The notes beneath the pieces are model-generated. The model was not told the DNA's origin. It saw only the letters and a list, made by a program, of their open reading frames with translations, and searched no databases. Positions 37,360-49,587 of a DNA stretch of 64,000 bases are shown in pieces. The stretch is taken from the NCBI GenBank assembly GCA_958496175.1, contig OY292276.1, positions 50,915,080 through 50,979,079 on the forward strand, read 5' to 3'. The first letter of the stretch is position 1; each line of letters opens with the position of its first letter. The stretch is from Sisyra terminalis. Its lineage: Eukaryota; Arthropoda; Insecta; Neuroptera; Sisyridae. The position numbers and the translations under genes were made by a program.

Positions 37360-39630
37360 CTATAAAATTTTTGCAGAAAATAATAACCAGTCTTCTAAAG
37401 TTTTCAATAAAATCAAAATTATTAATTATCTTTAAATTGTAACAGTATTTAGACAGGATTTGATGCCGGAGTTGGAGTTAAAATCAAGCATTGGCTCCAA
37501 AGCTGGAGCTTTAACTATTTTTGTCAAACTTCCCGGCCATGATCATAACTTCAAAGTATGATCTTAAAAAAATGGTGTTATTTATCTAAAATAAATTTTC
37601 TTTTCTATTCTAACATTCATAGAAAGTTGCATAGTTCTATTAACACACATAAAACTTTTGTGATGCAGAACAAATTTTCATTAATGTCCTCGAAAACATG
37701 TGCAACTATTCAAGTGTGTCACAACAAAAAAAATCAACTCATTTTGACTATTGCAACACATTTTAACATAGAGTTATAACAACATTGAAAACTACATTCT
37801 TATGAAATAAAGAAAATCAAAGGTCAAGTCTGCACAATTTTCTCAACATTTTCTTAAACCTCAAATTTACCTAATACACTTAAAATAATTTTCCGTTAGT
37901 ATATAAGTATTTCTGATTTTTAGCCATAAATAAAATCAAAGAAACACTATTTTTAAATCTTTGAATTTACATTTTCAGCAGCAATGAACCCATCAAAGTG
38001 TAAGTGTATTTGCCGCCCATCACTGCCAAATTGATTCATGACTAATAAAATGTTTTGATTTTTTTCTTCTAAATTAAGTACTTTTTACGTAGAGCATTGT
38101 CTTAGATTTAACGTTGAAATATAACGTTAAAATACGTTGAAATATGCTGCAGAATAGACAAAAGCGTATTGTTTGTCGGCTATTTTAGCGACTACAGGAA
38201 GCCATAAAATGTGTAAAATCTTACAGTCAAAAATGTTTATAGAATATTGAATACGAATTACTCATAGAGCAAATGAATTATTGGCTATTTGAAAATAATA
38301 AAGCTTTTGGTCTCCGATCATTCGATTTTAGAGGTCATACGCATAAGTGGGCAGAAGAAATGAGAATTCATAAATTCCACTGATGTTAAATATTTCCGTT
38401 TATTGCACTTACATTAAATTATTTTTATAGTAATGAGTTAAGTAAAAAGTAATGCCAGTTTTTACGATATAAAACAGAACATTTTTTTTTTAAATTTAGA
38501 TCATTTCAGTAAATGATCTAATAATTCATATCGATGAAAAGCGGAAGCCTGTTCAATAGTTTCTTCAGAGGATGGAGGAAAAATGTTATCAAAGAAAAAA
38601 CCACTTAAAACAAACTTCAGAGCTTTTCAAAACTTCTGTTACCTTTGAATAACAGTGTCAGGCCTCTTATTACCAAATTGGCGTTTGGCCAATTGGATAA
38701 AAAATTGGTGGAATTTTTTTTATCCACAAGTTATTATTTCAAACAAAATTTTCTCTCGAATACCTATAGCCCAATCGTTCCAGTGATGTACTTGCTAATA
38801 TGTACGTAAAAGCCAATTAGACCAAATGTTATATATATTGATGGCTAAGATCCCAAACATGATTTTAACCAAAATATCCGTCATCCTGGAATATTGCTTT
38901 CCCCCGTAAATTCGTTTTTTTCCCCAAAAATATATTTTTTTTATTAAAATTTTTGAACCGTGATTTATATAAAAAAAAAAAATAAAAAAAGGAAGCACCG
39001 AAAATTTCCTTAACAATTTTTAGTAAGTACAATAGTTTGGGCGGAAATCGATGTCGAAGTGTTAAAACTTTCTCACGGTAGGTACTTATTGAGAAAATTT
39101 TGGTTTCTTGATAAATGTGTAAATTGTTGTGAAAAATTAAAAACAATTTTTTGAAAATGTTAACTAATACTATCCTTTTATTGATTTTATAACGCGCATT
39201 TTATAATCGCACATTCGTATGTCGCAAATGTACCACGGTGAAGACATCCGATTAATAAGATGGATTTTAGTAAAACAATTTTAATTTTTAATGTATTAAA
39301 AAATTTGTTAAAACTCAAAATATAGAATTTTAAATCTTATTTTTTTGTATAGTAGATCTGATCACTAGAAAGGTTATGATTTGAAGAATATTTTCTTCTG
39401 AAGAGTAAACAGAAAAAACGATTTATCATAGACTTTTTGATTTTTGGGAATTTATTAACTTATACTTACTTATATTAATAATTAAATTTTTTCCAAGAAA
39501 ATTCAATTTTCATAGCTCAAATTTAAAACTACAAGACATTTAATAAACTTTAAAAATTTGTATGATTTAAAATTTACTATCTCAAACAGTACCTATATTT
39601 TATCCTGTGATTAATTTTTCACCGTAAGTT
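37360..39630. other. AT-rich stretch, nothing recognised
   Basis: No supported gene. A GGAGTTGGAGTTAAAAT ... TTGGCTCCAAAGCTGGAGCT patch at 37460-37510 looks repeat-derived. A short palindrome CCAAATTGGCGTTTGGCCAA-type occurs near 38678. Confidence 0.45.
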
Positions 39631-39640
39631 AACATTTAAC

Positions 39641-39894
39641 TCGTTTATTTTGAAAGTGGCGTAAGTCCATTTCAAGGACGGTCTATATGGTGATTCTTCT
39701 TCTTGTAACTAGAACAAAGTATGTTTATTATTTAACTGCTAAGTTTTCACAAATTACTGATTTTCATTTTAGTTGTTAACAAAAACGCCAACTATTCAAT
39801 CCTCCTTAGTATCTTATGTTCCTATGGTTAAAAATGATAACACTTTAGGGATTGTTCTTGAAATGGACTTAACTCTCTTTCAAAATAAACGGTT
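39641..39894. mobile_element. 254-bp MITE with 8-bp target duplication
   Basis: The two ends, TCGTTTATTTTGAAAGTGGC and (other strand) AACCGTTTATTTTGAAAGAG, continue as TAAGTCCATTTCAAG in both. An exact direct repeat CATTTAAC flanks it (39633-39640 and 39895-39902). It shares its TIR with the 612-bp element at 27163-27774. No coding sequence. Confidence 0.65.
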
Positions 39895-39997
39895 CATTTA
39901 ACGAAGTTCCTGATATCTTGATATATGGATTAAAGTTGATTTTTTCAATATTTCAAACGATAAATGACTATAAATCTAGTTACTATTGGAATTTTTT

Positions 39998-40517
39998 CAG
40001 GGGCCGTCTTAAACTAGGCTGGGACCCTTGGACACACAAGCATTTGGGACCCTTTTGGAAAGTAAAAAAAGCGAATTATAATAACATTTTTTTACTAAGT
40101 ATGACCATTTATTATAGGTAATCAAATATGATAGTCATAAATGATAGAAGAATGCTGCTGGTTTTTTGGTTACCATTACGGTAACGGTTTCTTTCGGGAT
40201 TTCTGTTGAGGAAAATCTTCTATTATATCCTTAAAGTTAACTTTTTTGAAGGATATCACTTTCTATGCCCATAATTGACAAATTCCTCAGTCGTTCTAGT
40301 AACATTGTTTGCAATTCATTTTTTATTCTCTTAAGCTGCGAACATGACCGCTCTCCACTACAATTGATAACCATTAGGCAAAGGATTATTCTTGTAGCAA
40401 TTTCTACGATTAGAAAAAATTCTTCCAATTTATCTGATTTATTAGATTATGTTATCCTTCGGGACCACTGAGAATGAGAACCCTGGGCACGGGCCCCGTA
40501 TGCCCTTATGGTGAAGA
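39998..40517 (-). mobile_element. hAT element remnant (second hAT type)
   Basis: The left end begins CAGGGGCCGTCTTAAACTAG. The right side has a GC-rich GGGCACGGGCCCCGTATGCC. In between, on the minus strand, lies a hAT dimerization-region fragment. The ends are only loosely complementary and no target duplication was found, so the right border is approximate. Confidence 0.5.
40237..40428 (-). pseudogene. hAT transposase dimerization fragment
   Basis: The peptide contains CSGERSCSQLKRIKNELQTM, then LLERLRNLSIMGIESDI. This matches the C-terminal dimerization region of hAT transposases (sxxxERxFSxlkxIKnxLRsxmxxxRLxxLxxl-sIE). The rest of the transposase is absent. It differs clearly from the family at 36.6, 47.9 and 58.7 kb, so it comes from a separate hAT lineage. 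Confidence 0.6.
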
Positions 40518-41763
40518 CGTATTGAATTTTCCTCTAAAGAAAAATATAGCTTACTAGTATGCAAATCATTTGGTTCCAAATTATTCCTAATAGCTTAATA
40601 ATTTTCGGAGGTATCAACAACTATGGAAAATGATTTTTGAAAATGCAAATTTTTATATGTTTTCAACCGTCATTTTCCCATTAACTACGCCCTCTATAAG
40701 AAAATATTAAAGAAACTTTTTTGTGGGAAATGTATTTAACTCTCCTTTTGGTAAGAACTAATTTATTTGTATTTATTACAGTTCAAAAATTTTATCAAAA
40801 AAGGATACTTTTAGGAAACAAATACGGGGTTAAACGGCACTCCTGAGTGGTTAGTCGTTAAGTTTAAATTTTAAATCCATGTTTGGGACCATATTTAAAT
40901 TAATGTATAAAATAATTGCCTTAATTGTGGGTTAATTTAAAAATTTCAGTTCCACAATTGTACCTAGATACTAGTAATTACAAATTAAAATAACGATAAG
41001 GTACTATATAACTTCCATACATTTGAATACACTTTTTTGCTGGAGGTTTAAAGATTTTCATAAAAATTTTCATTAAAACCTTTTAATCGAGAAGAGTGAA
41101 TAATGAAAAACACTTGTTTGCAGTTAACACCCGATAGAAGTGGAACCTTCAAAAATGTGAAGTCCAAGATAAAGGGACAAATGCAATTTTGAGAATAAGA
41201 TAATTATAGAGTTTTGTTTTGATACTATTGATATCAAGCATAAAATTTATTTTACATTTTATTTGCTTAGATATGAATTGTAAAGCTTTCCAGATTCCGA
41301 GCTTACATATTCGATAAATGATACGAGAGGCTTAGGGGGATTGAAGTATGCAAAAAATACTTAAGTTTTGATCAATAGATACTTATATCGTTGGCATACG
41401 ATTACGTCGAGTGGAAGAAATTATGATGACAATTTCTAAACAAAATCAAGGATTCTCAATTCGATATTTCTGTAAAATTTCAAATCTTTCTTGTAATCTA
41501 TAACCATAAGGAACTTCTAATTTATTTAATAACTTTAATATTTTTAATTTAGCTACAGATCTTTGGTGAAGTTTTCTTTAGGTGATAATTATTTTTTTGT
41601 TGTTTATTTTCTTCAAACTCTATATTTAGGTTTAAGATAAACAATAATAGGTAATAAAACATTGATTTATTTTTTTCTTTAACAGAAAACATTACAAATC
41701 CCAATACGAATGCTACATAATATCTTTTATCTCCATGTTCATTTTCCTTTAATCTCAATTTTT

Positions 41764-41924
41764 CTACAATTTACAAAAATCGTCTTCCGCATCACTTGAT
41801 TTTTCTTTACTTTTCAATGCCTTATTCATCTTAAATATTTCCTTTTGACATGCACAGCATTGTGTAGGATTTTCTTCAGAACATCGCTTAATCCCGTTCG
41901 CACCATGGTGTGGTACGAAACACT
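41764..41924 (-). CDS. Candidate terminal exon of unknown gene
   Basis: A minus-strand open segment follows a reasonable acceptor (TTATTCAAG at the upper end) and ends in TAG. It reads CFVPHHGANGIKRCSEEN, PTQCCACQKEIFKMNKALKS, KEKSSDAEDDFCKL. Its cysteine spacing (C-x12-C-x6-CCxC) and balanced codon use stand out from the surrounding AT-rich DNA. I do not recognise the family. A zinc-binding or disulfide-rich C-terminus is possible. ATTAAA lies just past the stop and could serve as a polyadenylation signal. It could belong with the candidate exons at 47.5-47.7 kb, but splice phases do not join directly. Confidence 0.3.
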
Positions 41925-41929
41925 CTTGA

Positions 41930-43115
41930 ATAAAATATAATAAAGAAATCCCCCTTTGATGTATGTAAAATATTGCGATATATTAGTAATTTTCTTGTAA
42001 AGTTTATCTTATTAGATTAAGATTTGGTTATTTCATTACGAAAGAAGAAAACTAGTTTTTTCATTGCAAGAAAAAAAACGCAACGGGAATGTTTATAATT
42101 TAAAAATCATATTTCTTTGCATTGACATTCTAACTAACTTTTGAATTTATCGAAGAGAAATGCAACAAATTCAATAAAAATCAAGTCGCATATCTGAAAT
42201 ACATTTCAAGTTTAATTACTTTTTCCACAAACTTTAAATATGAAAACTCGAAAATTTTCTGGGTTTAATTCGATCGACTTATTTGTATCGAAAAGCACTA
42301 GAACTAATTCTAGTTTATAAAGTAATTTAAACATAAAGTAATAAAAAATATAAACGAGAAGTTGCAGTTGAAGTTGCATAAATTGCTAATATGAAAAATA
42401 AGCAAATACAGAAGAAGAAATTGACAATTTTTTTGTTTTGTTTTAAAATTCAAGGTATTTGCATTAAACATTATAATTTATTAGTGAAAATTATATTGGT
42501 ACATAGATGAAGATCTTTTATAAAGGAAAAATGTTATTTTTTTTTCTTGATTTCATTTCTTTTATGATTATTCCCCTACTTAAGTATTCAAAGACCTATC
42601 AAGCAACAATTATAGTTTTTAATTATTGAACTAATTAGAAAAATGTTAAAATCTAGTAAAACCAGTTATTTCCCAAACAAATTCAATTTTCCAAAGTTAC
42701 GTCAACATAAATTAACGTGTTAATAATAATGAAAATAATGAATAAGCTACGGTTGTTAAGCAAATACGTAATACCTATATCCATATTATATTTTCTTGGT
42801 TTTTTGAGACCAGACATCAAACAAAAGAGGAAAATGTATCGTTTATTAAAAATAATATAAAGTATTGGAAGAAGTTTGTTATGAAGTGAAATGGATGAAA
42901 TTGCAGGATTATCCTTGTTTTACTTTAATTTGATACGAATTGCGTGTTGATGATATATTAAACAGGAAAATACAACATCCGTTATCTTCTTTTTATATCC
43001 TTCACTGTTAAATACTTACGTATCAATTTACGTTGGATTAAATTTTATGCAAGTAATTTGTAAATGATAAATAAAATTTTAGTTTTATTAATTTTGGAAA
43101 AATTTTATAAATATT
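41930..43115. other. AT-rich stretch, nothing recognised
   Basis: No supported gene or element was recognised. Confidence 0.5.
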
Positions 43116-43117
43116 TT

Positions 43118-43480
43118 TTTTTATTTTATTTTATTTAAAGTCACTGTTTAACATCTTGGTCATTAATGACTAAAATAATTTACATATTACAATTGGTCAT
43201 ACATGTTCAGTTCTAATAAATAATAGTTAACAATTCTAATAAATGATAATAATAAACAAATTCTATTAAATAATAATAATATAATAAATTCTAATAGTAA
43301 ACTAGGCTTATAGGTATGTTTTTGTACATTAAATTGTATCAAATAATTTAATTTTTTAAGAATTCTATAGTCTTTTTAATTCCTTCTTCTGTTTTGAGGC
43401 ACTCTTTCATCGTAAATAATTCTTTAATACTTTCAATAATGTTCTTGTGATCATTGATTTATACATAAATAAAGTAACAT
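43118..43480 (-). mobile_element. Possible non-LTR retrotransposon 3' end
   Basis: On the minus strand, a reading NDHKNIIESIKELFTMKECL, then KTEEGIKKTIEFLKN, ends in a stop. About 230 bp of non-coding sequence follow, then an A-rich tail (AAATAAAATAAAATAAAAAAAA) at about 43140-43118. Coding end, short UTR and A-rich tail suggest the 3' end of a LINE, but the peptide is too short to assign a clade. Confidence 0.35.
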
Positions 43481-43588
43481 TTATTACTTCTTGATCTGTC
43501 GTCTAGTTTACTTTCCCGTGGGGTTAAATTACTTTTCTTCAGTGGTGTCTATTGATCTACCGAAGTAAAAATAAATTTTCTTTAAGAC

Positions 43589-45083
43589 AGTGGTTCCCAA
43601 ACAATTTTGGACCAAGGTATTTCTTAAGTATTTCTAAAATCTGGGTTTATAGAGATTATTTTTTTATGAAATGCATCTCTATAAACCCACGGTAACCAAG
43701 TTAAAGCTGTACGTAAAATGTATCAAAAATGCGAATCGATTTTCACCAAAATCGTCCACTCAATGCGATGCATATGAGGAAAAATAGCAACAGGGATATG
43801 ATTCAAATATTTGCTATTTCTGCATTCCAGATCTCTTTTATATGTTAGAAAACTTCATTTTTTAAACTGTTCTTTAATTTTCTATTTTCCTTTGTCATGG
43901 ATGACTTTTTCTTTGGAAGCTTGTTTAGATATCAAATTAATGGCCTTTTAAGCTTCCTTCAGGTGAATAACCATACAATTTTGAATAACAAAATTTAAAT
44001 ATCAGGGGCAATTAGACTGATTAAAAAAAAATGATGATTTTTTTTTTCTTAATTATATCGAAAATATTGTTGGGAATGACAAAAAAAAACCTGTGAAAGT
44101 TTAAGCTCTTGATATTAATATTAAGAGGTGCCGCATCGCAAATTTCGATTTTCCATTTAAATAACATGGGAACAATATTCTCTTGCACTTTGGAATTTTA
44201 TAGCTCACGTTGGTGACAATATTTCGGAATGACCAAGGTATATTTTTGTAGAAAACTGAACGATCTACAAAAAAGGTAACGGACAAGTTTTTGATATATT
44301 TATTTCTTCAAAAGTTATTCGAGGTCAAAGTTAAACTAAACATAAATTTTAATATTTTTTCAATTTTTTGACGCAACCATCAATTTTATGAGAAAATTTT
44401 ATAGGACATTTTTTGTAGAGCATTTTTTTTCCTATAACTTATCGCTATAAAAGTTTTTGATATTTTTCATAGGTCCTAAGTTATTTAATTAAATTTTAAA
44501 AAATAATTTTTATGTCAAAAATATAATAATTCAGGGAATTTTCAGTTTAATGCAAATAACTTAGGACCTGTGAAAAATATCAAAAACTTTTATAGCGATA
44601 AGTTATAGGAAAAAAAATGTTCTACAAAAAATGTCTTATAAAATTTTCTCATAAAATTGATGGTTGCGTCAAAAAATTGAAAAAATATTAAAATTTGGTC
44701 ATTCCGAAATATTGTCACCAACGTGAGCTATATAATTCCAAAGTGCAAGAGAATATTGTTCCCTTGTTATTTAAATGGAAAATTGAAATTTGCCATGCGG
44801 CACCTCTTAATATTAATATTAAAAGCTTAAACTTTCACAGGATTTTTTTTTTGTCATTCCCAACAATATTTTCGATATAATTAAGAAAAGAAAATTAATC
44901 ATTTTTTTTGAATCAGTCTAAGGGGCACATATAAACATATTATATACAACAATTATTCTGAAATGAATGAAAAACAATGCATTGTTAATAGCTCATTCTA
45001 GCAGTAGGTACCCCATAGTCTTTCTTAAGGGTGCACGTCCTATCCATGACCCACCAAAATATTGCCGTGCCCCACGTTGGGAA
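43589..45083. mobile_element. Possible hAT element interrupted by a foldback element
   Basis: The left end CAGTGGTTCCCAAAC followed by TTTTGGACCAAGG is a familiar hAT terminus style. The right side, read on the other strand, gives TTATTCCCAACGTGGGGCAC, then TTTTGGTGGGTCATGG, a loosely matching end. About 910 bp of the interior is the foldback element at 44013-44920. No convincing 8-bp duplication was found, so the right border is provisional. Confidence 0.4.
44013..44920. mobile_element. 0.9-kb foldback (long inverted repeat) element A
   Basis: Almost the entire element is an inverted repeat. The ends both read TAGACTGATT, and the arms continue through shared blocks such as TCGAAAATATTGTTGGGAAT and TTTTGACGCAACC to a loop near 44490-44555. 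The left arm has about 105 bp that the right arm lacks. Flanks AGGGGCAAT and AGGGGCACA suggest a 9-bp duplication with two mismatches. There is no coding sequence; the two short facing frames are mirror images of each other. A transcript would form a hairpin several hundred bp long. Confidence 0.7.
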
Positions 45084-45109
45084 TAACTTCCTGAAGAAGT
45101 ATCATCTTG

Positions 45110-46720
45110 TACCACAACAATGGTCATTTTTTCTTGATTAACTTTTCTCAATATTTCCACGTTTGTGACTCGACTCCTTCATTAAATTTTCTTTATTCTT
45201 CTACAGTAACGAACTTCAAAATATGGATTTATGGTTTCTCATCCTTATACTTAATAATTCTACACAAAGAACACTTTGGAAAAGGTTCCGAAGTTAAGGC
45301 TCCAATTTTTCAATCAAAAAATTCTTCTTACTGTTAAACTTTTATTTAAATGTTTACTATAACAAAACGCTTTTTCAATTACATTAGTGAATTTTCTATA
45401 TTTGGTGACAATGTTTCCCATTAATTACTTGGTATATCTTAAAATAAAACTTAGTTAATTACATATACGACAGCTCATAAAAGAATGCCCAGAATTTAAC
45501 ATTCCAATAGTCATCTTTTTCTAGGATTATCAAATAGTGTTGTGGAAAGTTTTATGTAGGATATGTGCATCGGAACACCTAATTGCACTCTTAAGAAACC
45601 CCTAGTGTAAATAAATTATAATATTTTATATTTAACTATATATCCCAAGAACCAATAATGACAATCAAATGTCAATTTCTTCAAAAAAACCATTACTCTC
45701 CGGTTAGTCTAATAGCAATTTACCTAAAAATTTAAGTTTGAACCAGGAAATCCATAAAAAATCTTTTAAGGTATTTAATTATGTTATAGGTACCTAATTT
45801 AAATGTTTTCCTATAATTAAATTGACCTCGTATAAATTACCATCTCTTCTCAACAAGGGTTTTGTTTTATTGAAGTACGGCAATAAAAATGCTTAAATTT
45901 TTAAATATCAATTTTAACCCTGACTTGAATTGCACTTATCTATGCACTAGTTCACGGTATTTGTAAGATACTTGACCCAATTTTCTTATAAGTGATTTTT
46001 TTTTTGTATTGACCGTTAGTGCAGACAATTGATTACAATATGTGATGTATTATGTCAGTTATAATTTTTTGAAGGGTGTACTCTTATAATTTCAAGTTTT
46101 ATAGTCATTTCGATGTTCTTATTCACTTATAAGCATACTTGGTATATTTTAATATTCATATAAATTATTCATTTTTTTAATATATATATATCAATTATCG
46201 AACAATTACAATTAACTAATTTAGGTCATAAATTTTATCGCCCGATTATATCGTTTTTATCTTAATTTATAATAAACATCTACGAACACCTATCTGCAAT
46301 ATTAATAACAAAAGAAAAAATATATTTTACAAGGAAATAACTCAAAAATTTTTGTATCACGTTTTTCATTTACTTAATTGTATTAGCATTCCTTATATTC
46401 CATATTCTAGGAAATATTAAAAACTACGCATTACTATTTTTCTACAACGCATATTAGTTTCACATACTTGTTATTTACTAACGGTTTTTAGTGTTATCAG
46501 AATTATAATGATAATTGAAGGCATTACGTTATTAAAAATGCATTCAAATGTAGGTAAATGTAAATTTGTATGAGTCCAATGACAACATTAAACTAGAAGT
46601 AATTAATTAATTTATTAATACAATTTTCTACTGGAATATTTTTTAAGTATGGTAATGCATAATAAAAATAACACTTTTTGTACTTACATTATTAAGCATA
46701 CAAAATTATTAACTGTTTTG
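45110..46720. other. AT-rich stretch, nothing recognised
   Basis: No supported gene or element was recognised. Confidence 0.5.
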
Positions 46721-46726
46721 CTTAGT

Positions 46727-46885
46727 TGGCAACCCGGTAAACATAAAAAACAAAATTAGTCGGAAAAAGCTCTTGAAAGCTTTGATTTCTACCATACTCG
46801 TGACGTCAGACCCAAAAAGTTTTAAAGATAGTCATCCCGGTTAATATAAAAAATAAAAATTGTCGGAATAAGAATTCGAAAGAAA
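46727..46885. repeat. Two-copy direct repeat, ~100-bp period
   Basis: Two segments, 46727-46785 and 46828-46885, share ATCCCGGTTAA/AACCCGGTAAA, ATAAAAAA, AAAATT and GTCGGAATAAG/GTCGGAAAAAG blocks in direct orientation. Function unknown. Confidence 0.5.
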
Positions 46886-47468
46886 TAATGTTTACCATTA
46901 TCAAAGTTGTGAAATGATGGAAAGATTCATAACACCATACAGTTTTTTACTTCTGACCACTTTCCAAACTTCTCATTTTTCCTGTAAATATTAAATATAG
47001 AAGAAAAATATATTTTTTTTTTAATTTTTTAAATATTTGATTATTTAGTTTATTGATACAAAATTGTAATATAAACCGTGTAACAGACAATTCTAATTGT
47101 TGTTTTTGAAAGCTTCTTCTTGGAGTACTTAAGTATTTAATCTACATCCCCTACTTTCCAGAAAATTATTCTAAAGCCATATTCTTGAGCCATAATAGAA
47201 GCATAATTATTTAAAAATACATAATGAAAACAAATTCAACAATGCCAAAATTTGAACATGAAAATTTTCCAATAAAAATCATTAGTTTCATATCTTAATT
47301 CTGAATCACAGTAATTTTTGTGATCCTCATGTCAGCATATCAAAATGAAGCACAGAATTTCCCCTAATACTTGTCCCATTAAAATTAAAAAAAAAAAAAT
47401 ATTTATATAGGAATCCGCATTGAGATAAGAGGAAGTTTAGAAGTTTGCGGATAGTTTAAGGTGCATAC

Positions 47469-47503
47469 CTCCCATGAGCTGCAGTAGCCGTTTCTTCAAA
47501 TAT
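47469..47503 (-). CDS. Candidate 35-nt microexon
   Basis: The minus strand shows a strong acceptor (GGATTGTTTTGCAG), 35 nt of higher GC content, and a good donor (GAG followed by GTATGC). In the frame set by the upstream candidate exon (47632-47691) it reads IFEETATAAHGR. Both splice sites are good matches to consensus, but the exon is too short to identify. It ends in phase 2, so at least one further exon is expected downstream. A chance pair of splice-like sites is the alternative. Confidence 0.35.
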
Positions 47504-47631
47504 CTGCAAAACAATCCTTTAAATATTAAATTTGAACTGAAATTAATAGAAGACTTAATTCAATTGATTGAAAATTTGAATGATATGAATTTTACACAAT
47601 ATTTGCAACACATATATTTGTAATATTTCAC

Positions 47632-47691
47632 GTCATCATAATTAAATGGTTCACTTGCGCTTTCATGATTCCTTCTTCCATTATGAAAACC
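47632..47691 (-). CDS. Candidate 60-nt exon upstream of the microexon
   Basis: An acceptor (TTTTTATATCACAG) precedes an open 20-codon segment reading GFHNGRRNHESASEPFNYDD, followed by a weak donor GTGAAA. The segment is phase 0 at both ends and joins in frame to the 35-nt exon 128 bp further on. Together they give FNYDDIFEETATAAHGR. No family recognised. It lies just downstream of hAT copy B on the same strand as the phosphatase pseudogene, which has already ended at 49588. Confidence 0.3.
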
Positions 47692-47876
47692 CTGTGATAT
47701 AAAAAATAATATATTGTAACATTTTTTATTACTTTTTACATTTGTTTAATACAAGAGTAATAACTTTTTAGCGTGGCATAAATATATTATTAATCATATT
47801 ATTAGGAGTTCAAATATGCCTTTTTTATTTATTTGCTCAAAATTTTACAAAATATACTATGTTAATCAGTGGCGTA

Positions 47877-48579
47877 GCTAGGTAACCAAGGGCCCTGGGG
47901 CAAATTAAAACATGGGGCCCCACTGCTATGTAAACTGATTAGGTTTTATCAAATAAAAATATGAAATATACAAATACTTTAAAAATGTTAAGCTACTTAA
48001 GCTCTTTTTTGTGCACTGCAGGGCAGGTAATAAAAATATTAAACAGTAACAACATAAATTACAATTAATACTTGGTGTAGGTTTGGCTAATAAAACGAAA
48101 TTGCGAAAATTCAAGGGTTTATTATATAAAGGTCGGGCCTCCCAACTGACTAAATAACAATTATATTTACAATTTTTTCCCAGCTTTAGTTTTCGCAAAA
48201 GTATCAATGACTTCGTTTAAATCCAGGCTTGATGCGGTTTTGTTTTCAATTGCTATTAGCGATAAATATCGGAGTCGAATTTGGCCTATATTATTTCTTA
48301 AATATTTTTTTATTATTTTTAATTTGCTAAATGACCTTTCAGCTGCTGCAGAAGTGACAGGAATTGTAAAGAATAATAACATTGCTGTAAATACTTCCGT
48401 TAGGTCGCATTCTAGCACTCCATATTTGCTCATTATTTCCTTACATAATTGGTGAACTTCCAACTGAATTTCCAAAAGTTCAGTTCGATCAAAAGATTTC
48501 TGGTCAGGATTCGAGGGTCCTTTGAGCTTGAGGGCTCCGGGGCACTGCCCCGCCTAGCCCCTAGGTAGCTACGCCACTT
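47877..48579 (-). mobile_element. 0.7-kb non-autonomous hAT element, copy B
   Basis: Inverted relative to copies A and C. It begins CAGTGGCGTAGCTAGGTAAC and ends GCTACGCCACT plus a mutated last base. An exact 8-bp duplication ATGTTAAT flanks it (47869-47876 and 48580-48587). It carries an open frame for the hAT dimerization region on the minus strand. Confidence 0.85.
48167..48475 (-). CDS. hAT dimerization-region-only ORF (copy B)
   Basis: The 102-residue frame starts MEIQLEVHQLCKEIMSKYG and contains TSAAAERSFSKLKIIKKYLR, then NNIGQIRLRYLSLIAIENKT. This is the C-terminal dimerization region of hAT transposases, including the AAAERSFS motif. The zinc-finger and RNase H-like catalytic parts are absent because the element has fused its 5' end to the last part of the gene. 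Unlike copy A the frame is uninterrupted. If translated it could bind full-length transposase but not cut DNA; there is no direct evidence of expression. Confidence 0.7.
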   Translation of the reverse strand: MEIQLEVHQLCKEIMSKYGVLECDLTEVFTAMLLFFTIPVTSAAAERSFSKLKIIKKYLRNNIGQIRLRYLSLIAIENKTASSLDLNEVIDTFAKTKAGKKL

Positions 48580-48599
48580 ATGTTAATATATTAAAACTA

Positions 48600-49580
48600 G
48601 TTTATATATATTTTTGGACTATTTCATAGGTCATATTTGAAGTTTACCAACAGTGATAACCTATTGTTTGCATATTTAAACCTTTCAAGTTATAGAAAGG
48701 TACAAAGAAGGAACAAACTTAAAGATATTATAAAGAACTTTGCTTGATAATGAGTTCGGTTTAGTGGTTACAAAAACTTTGGGGAAATGATAATCTAAAA
48801 TTATTTTATTTATATATATTTTTTTTATTTAATAACTAACAATCATATATGTGTGTCTAATAAATGAAAAGTTTGTTTAAATAAATACATTTTTTGTAGT
48901 AACACATTTGGCACACTGTGCATAAAGGTATAATATTTTGAATACATATTTCAAAAGTATTCGCTTATGTAAGAATTGAGTAATATTACTGCTATAATTT
49001 ATAGTTATAAACTGATCTTTAATACCTACTGTAATCACATTTAATTCTTTGACTTATAAAACTACTACTACTACTGCCTTAGTATTACTATTGTTACTAT
49101 TGGCTTAGTAAATCAACATTTATTAAGCAATAAAATAAATCAAAATGAATTTTATGATACAAAAACTCATAATAGAGAGCAACGAATAGATTTATATAAT
49201 ATGTACACATTTTACTATTTTGGTAACTTAAAGGGTCAATTGTCAACAGCAGTGCATTAAATCTGATACTTTTTACAAACACACATTTTATCAAATCGTA
49301 ATAATATAATATTTTATCATTTCGTTATGAAAGTGTTCCAACGAAATATGAATATTATTGGAAAAAATCAAATAACTCAGATCATGTTTAAATAAAAATA
49401 TACTTAGGATACCTTAAAGATGAAACAAATAATTTCATTAACTATGACTTATGTTACACATTTACTTTAACTACCAATAGATTAAAATTGGCCCCACTTT
49501 TAAACACCGATGCAAATCAAATAAAAATTATAAAATTTGCTTAATGTTTTGCTCTTTGGAATCAATACTACAACAAATAT
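48600..49580. other. AT-rich stretch, nothing recognised
   Basis: No supported gene. A small trinucleotide repeat (ACT)n lies near 49060-49080. Confidence 0.5.
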
Positions 49581-49587
49581 TGTGATT

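Noticed and set aside
38795..39146. Hydrophobic minus-strand frames at 38.8-39.1 kb
   Set aside because: Phe/Tyr/Lys-rich translation of T- and A-runs; typical chance frames in AT-rich DNA.
44101..44880. Facing open frames with mirrored peptides at 44.1-44.3 and 44.7-44.9 kb
   Set aside because: They are the two arms of the foldback element read on opposite strands, not genes.
48207..48455. Plus-strand 82-residue frame opposite the hAT dimerization ORF
   Set aside because: It is the antisense shadow of the recognisable minus-strand hAT frame; the same shadow appears at 36764-37012.
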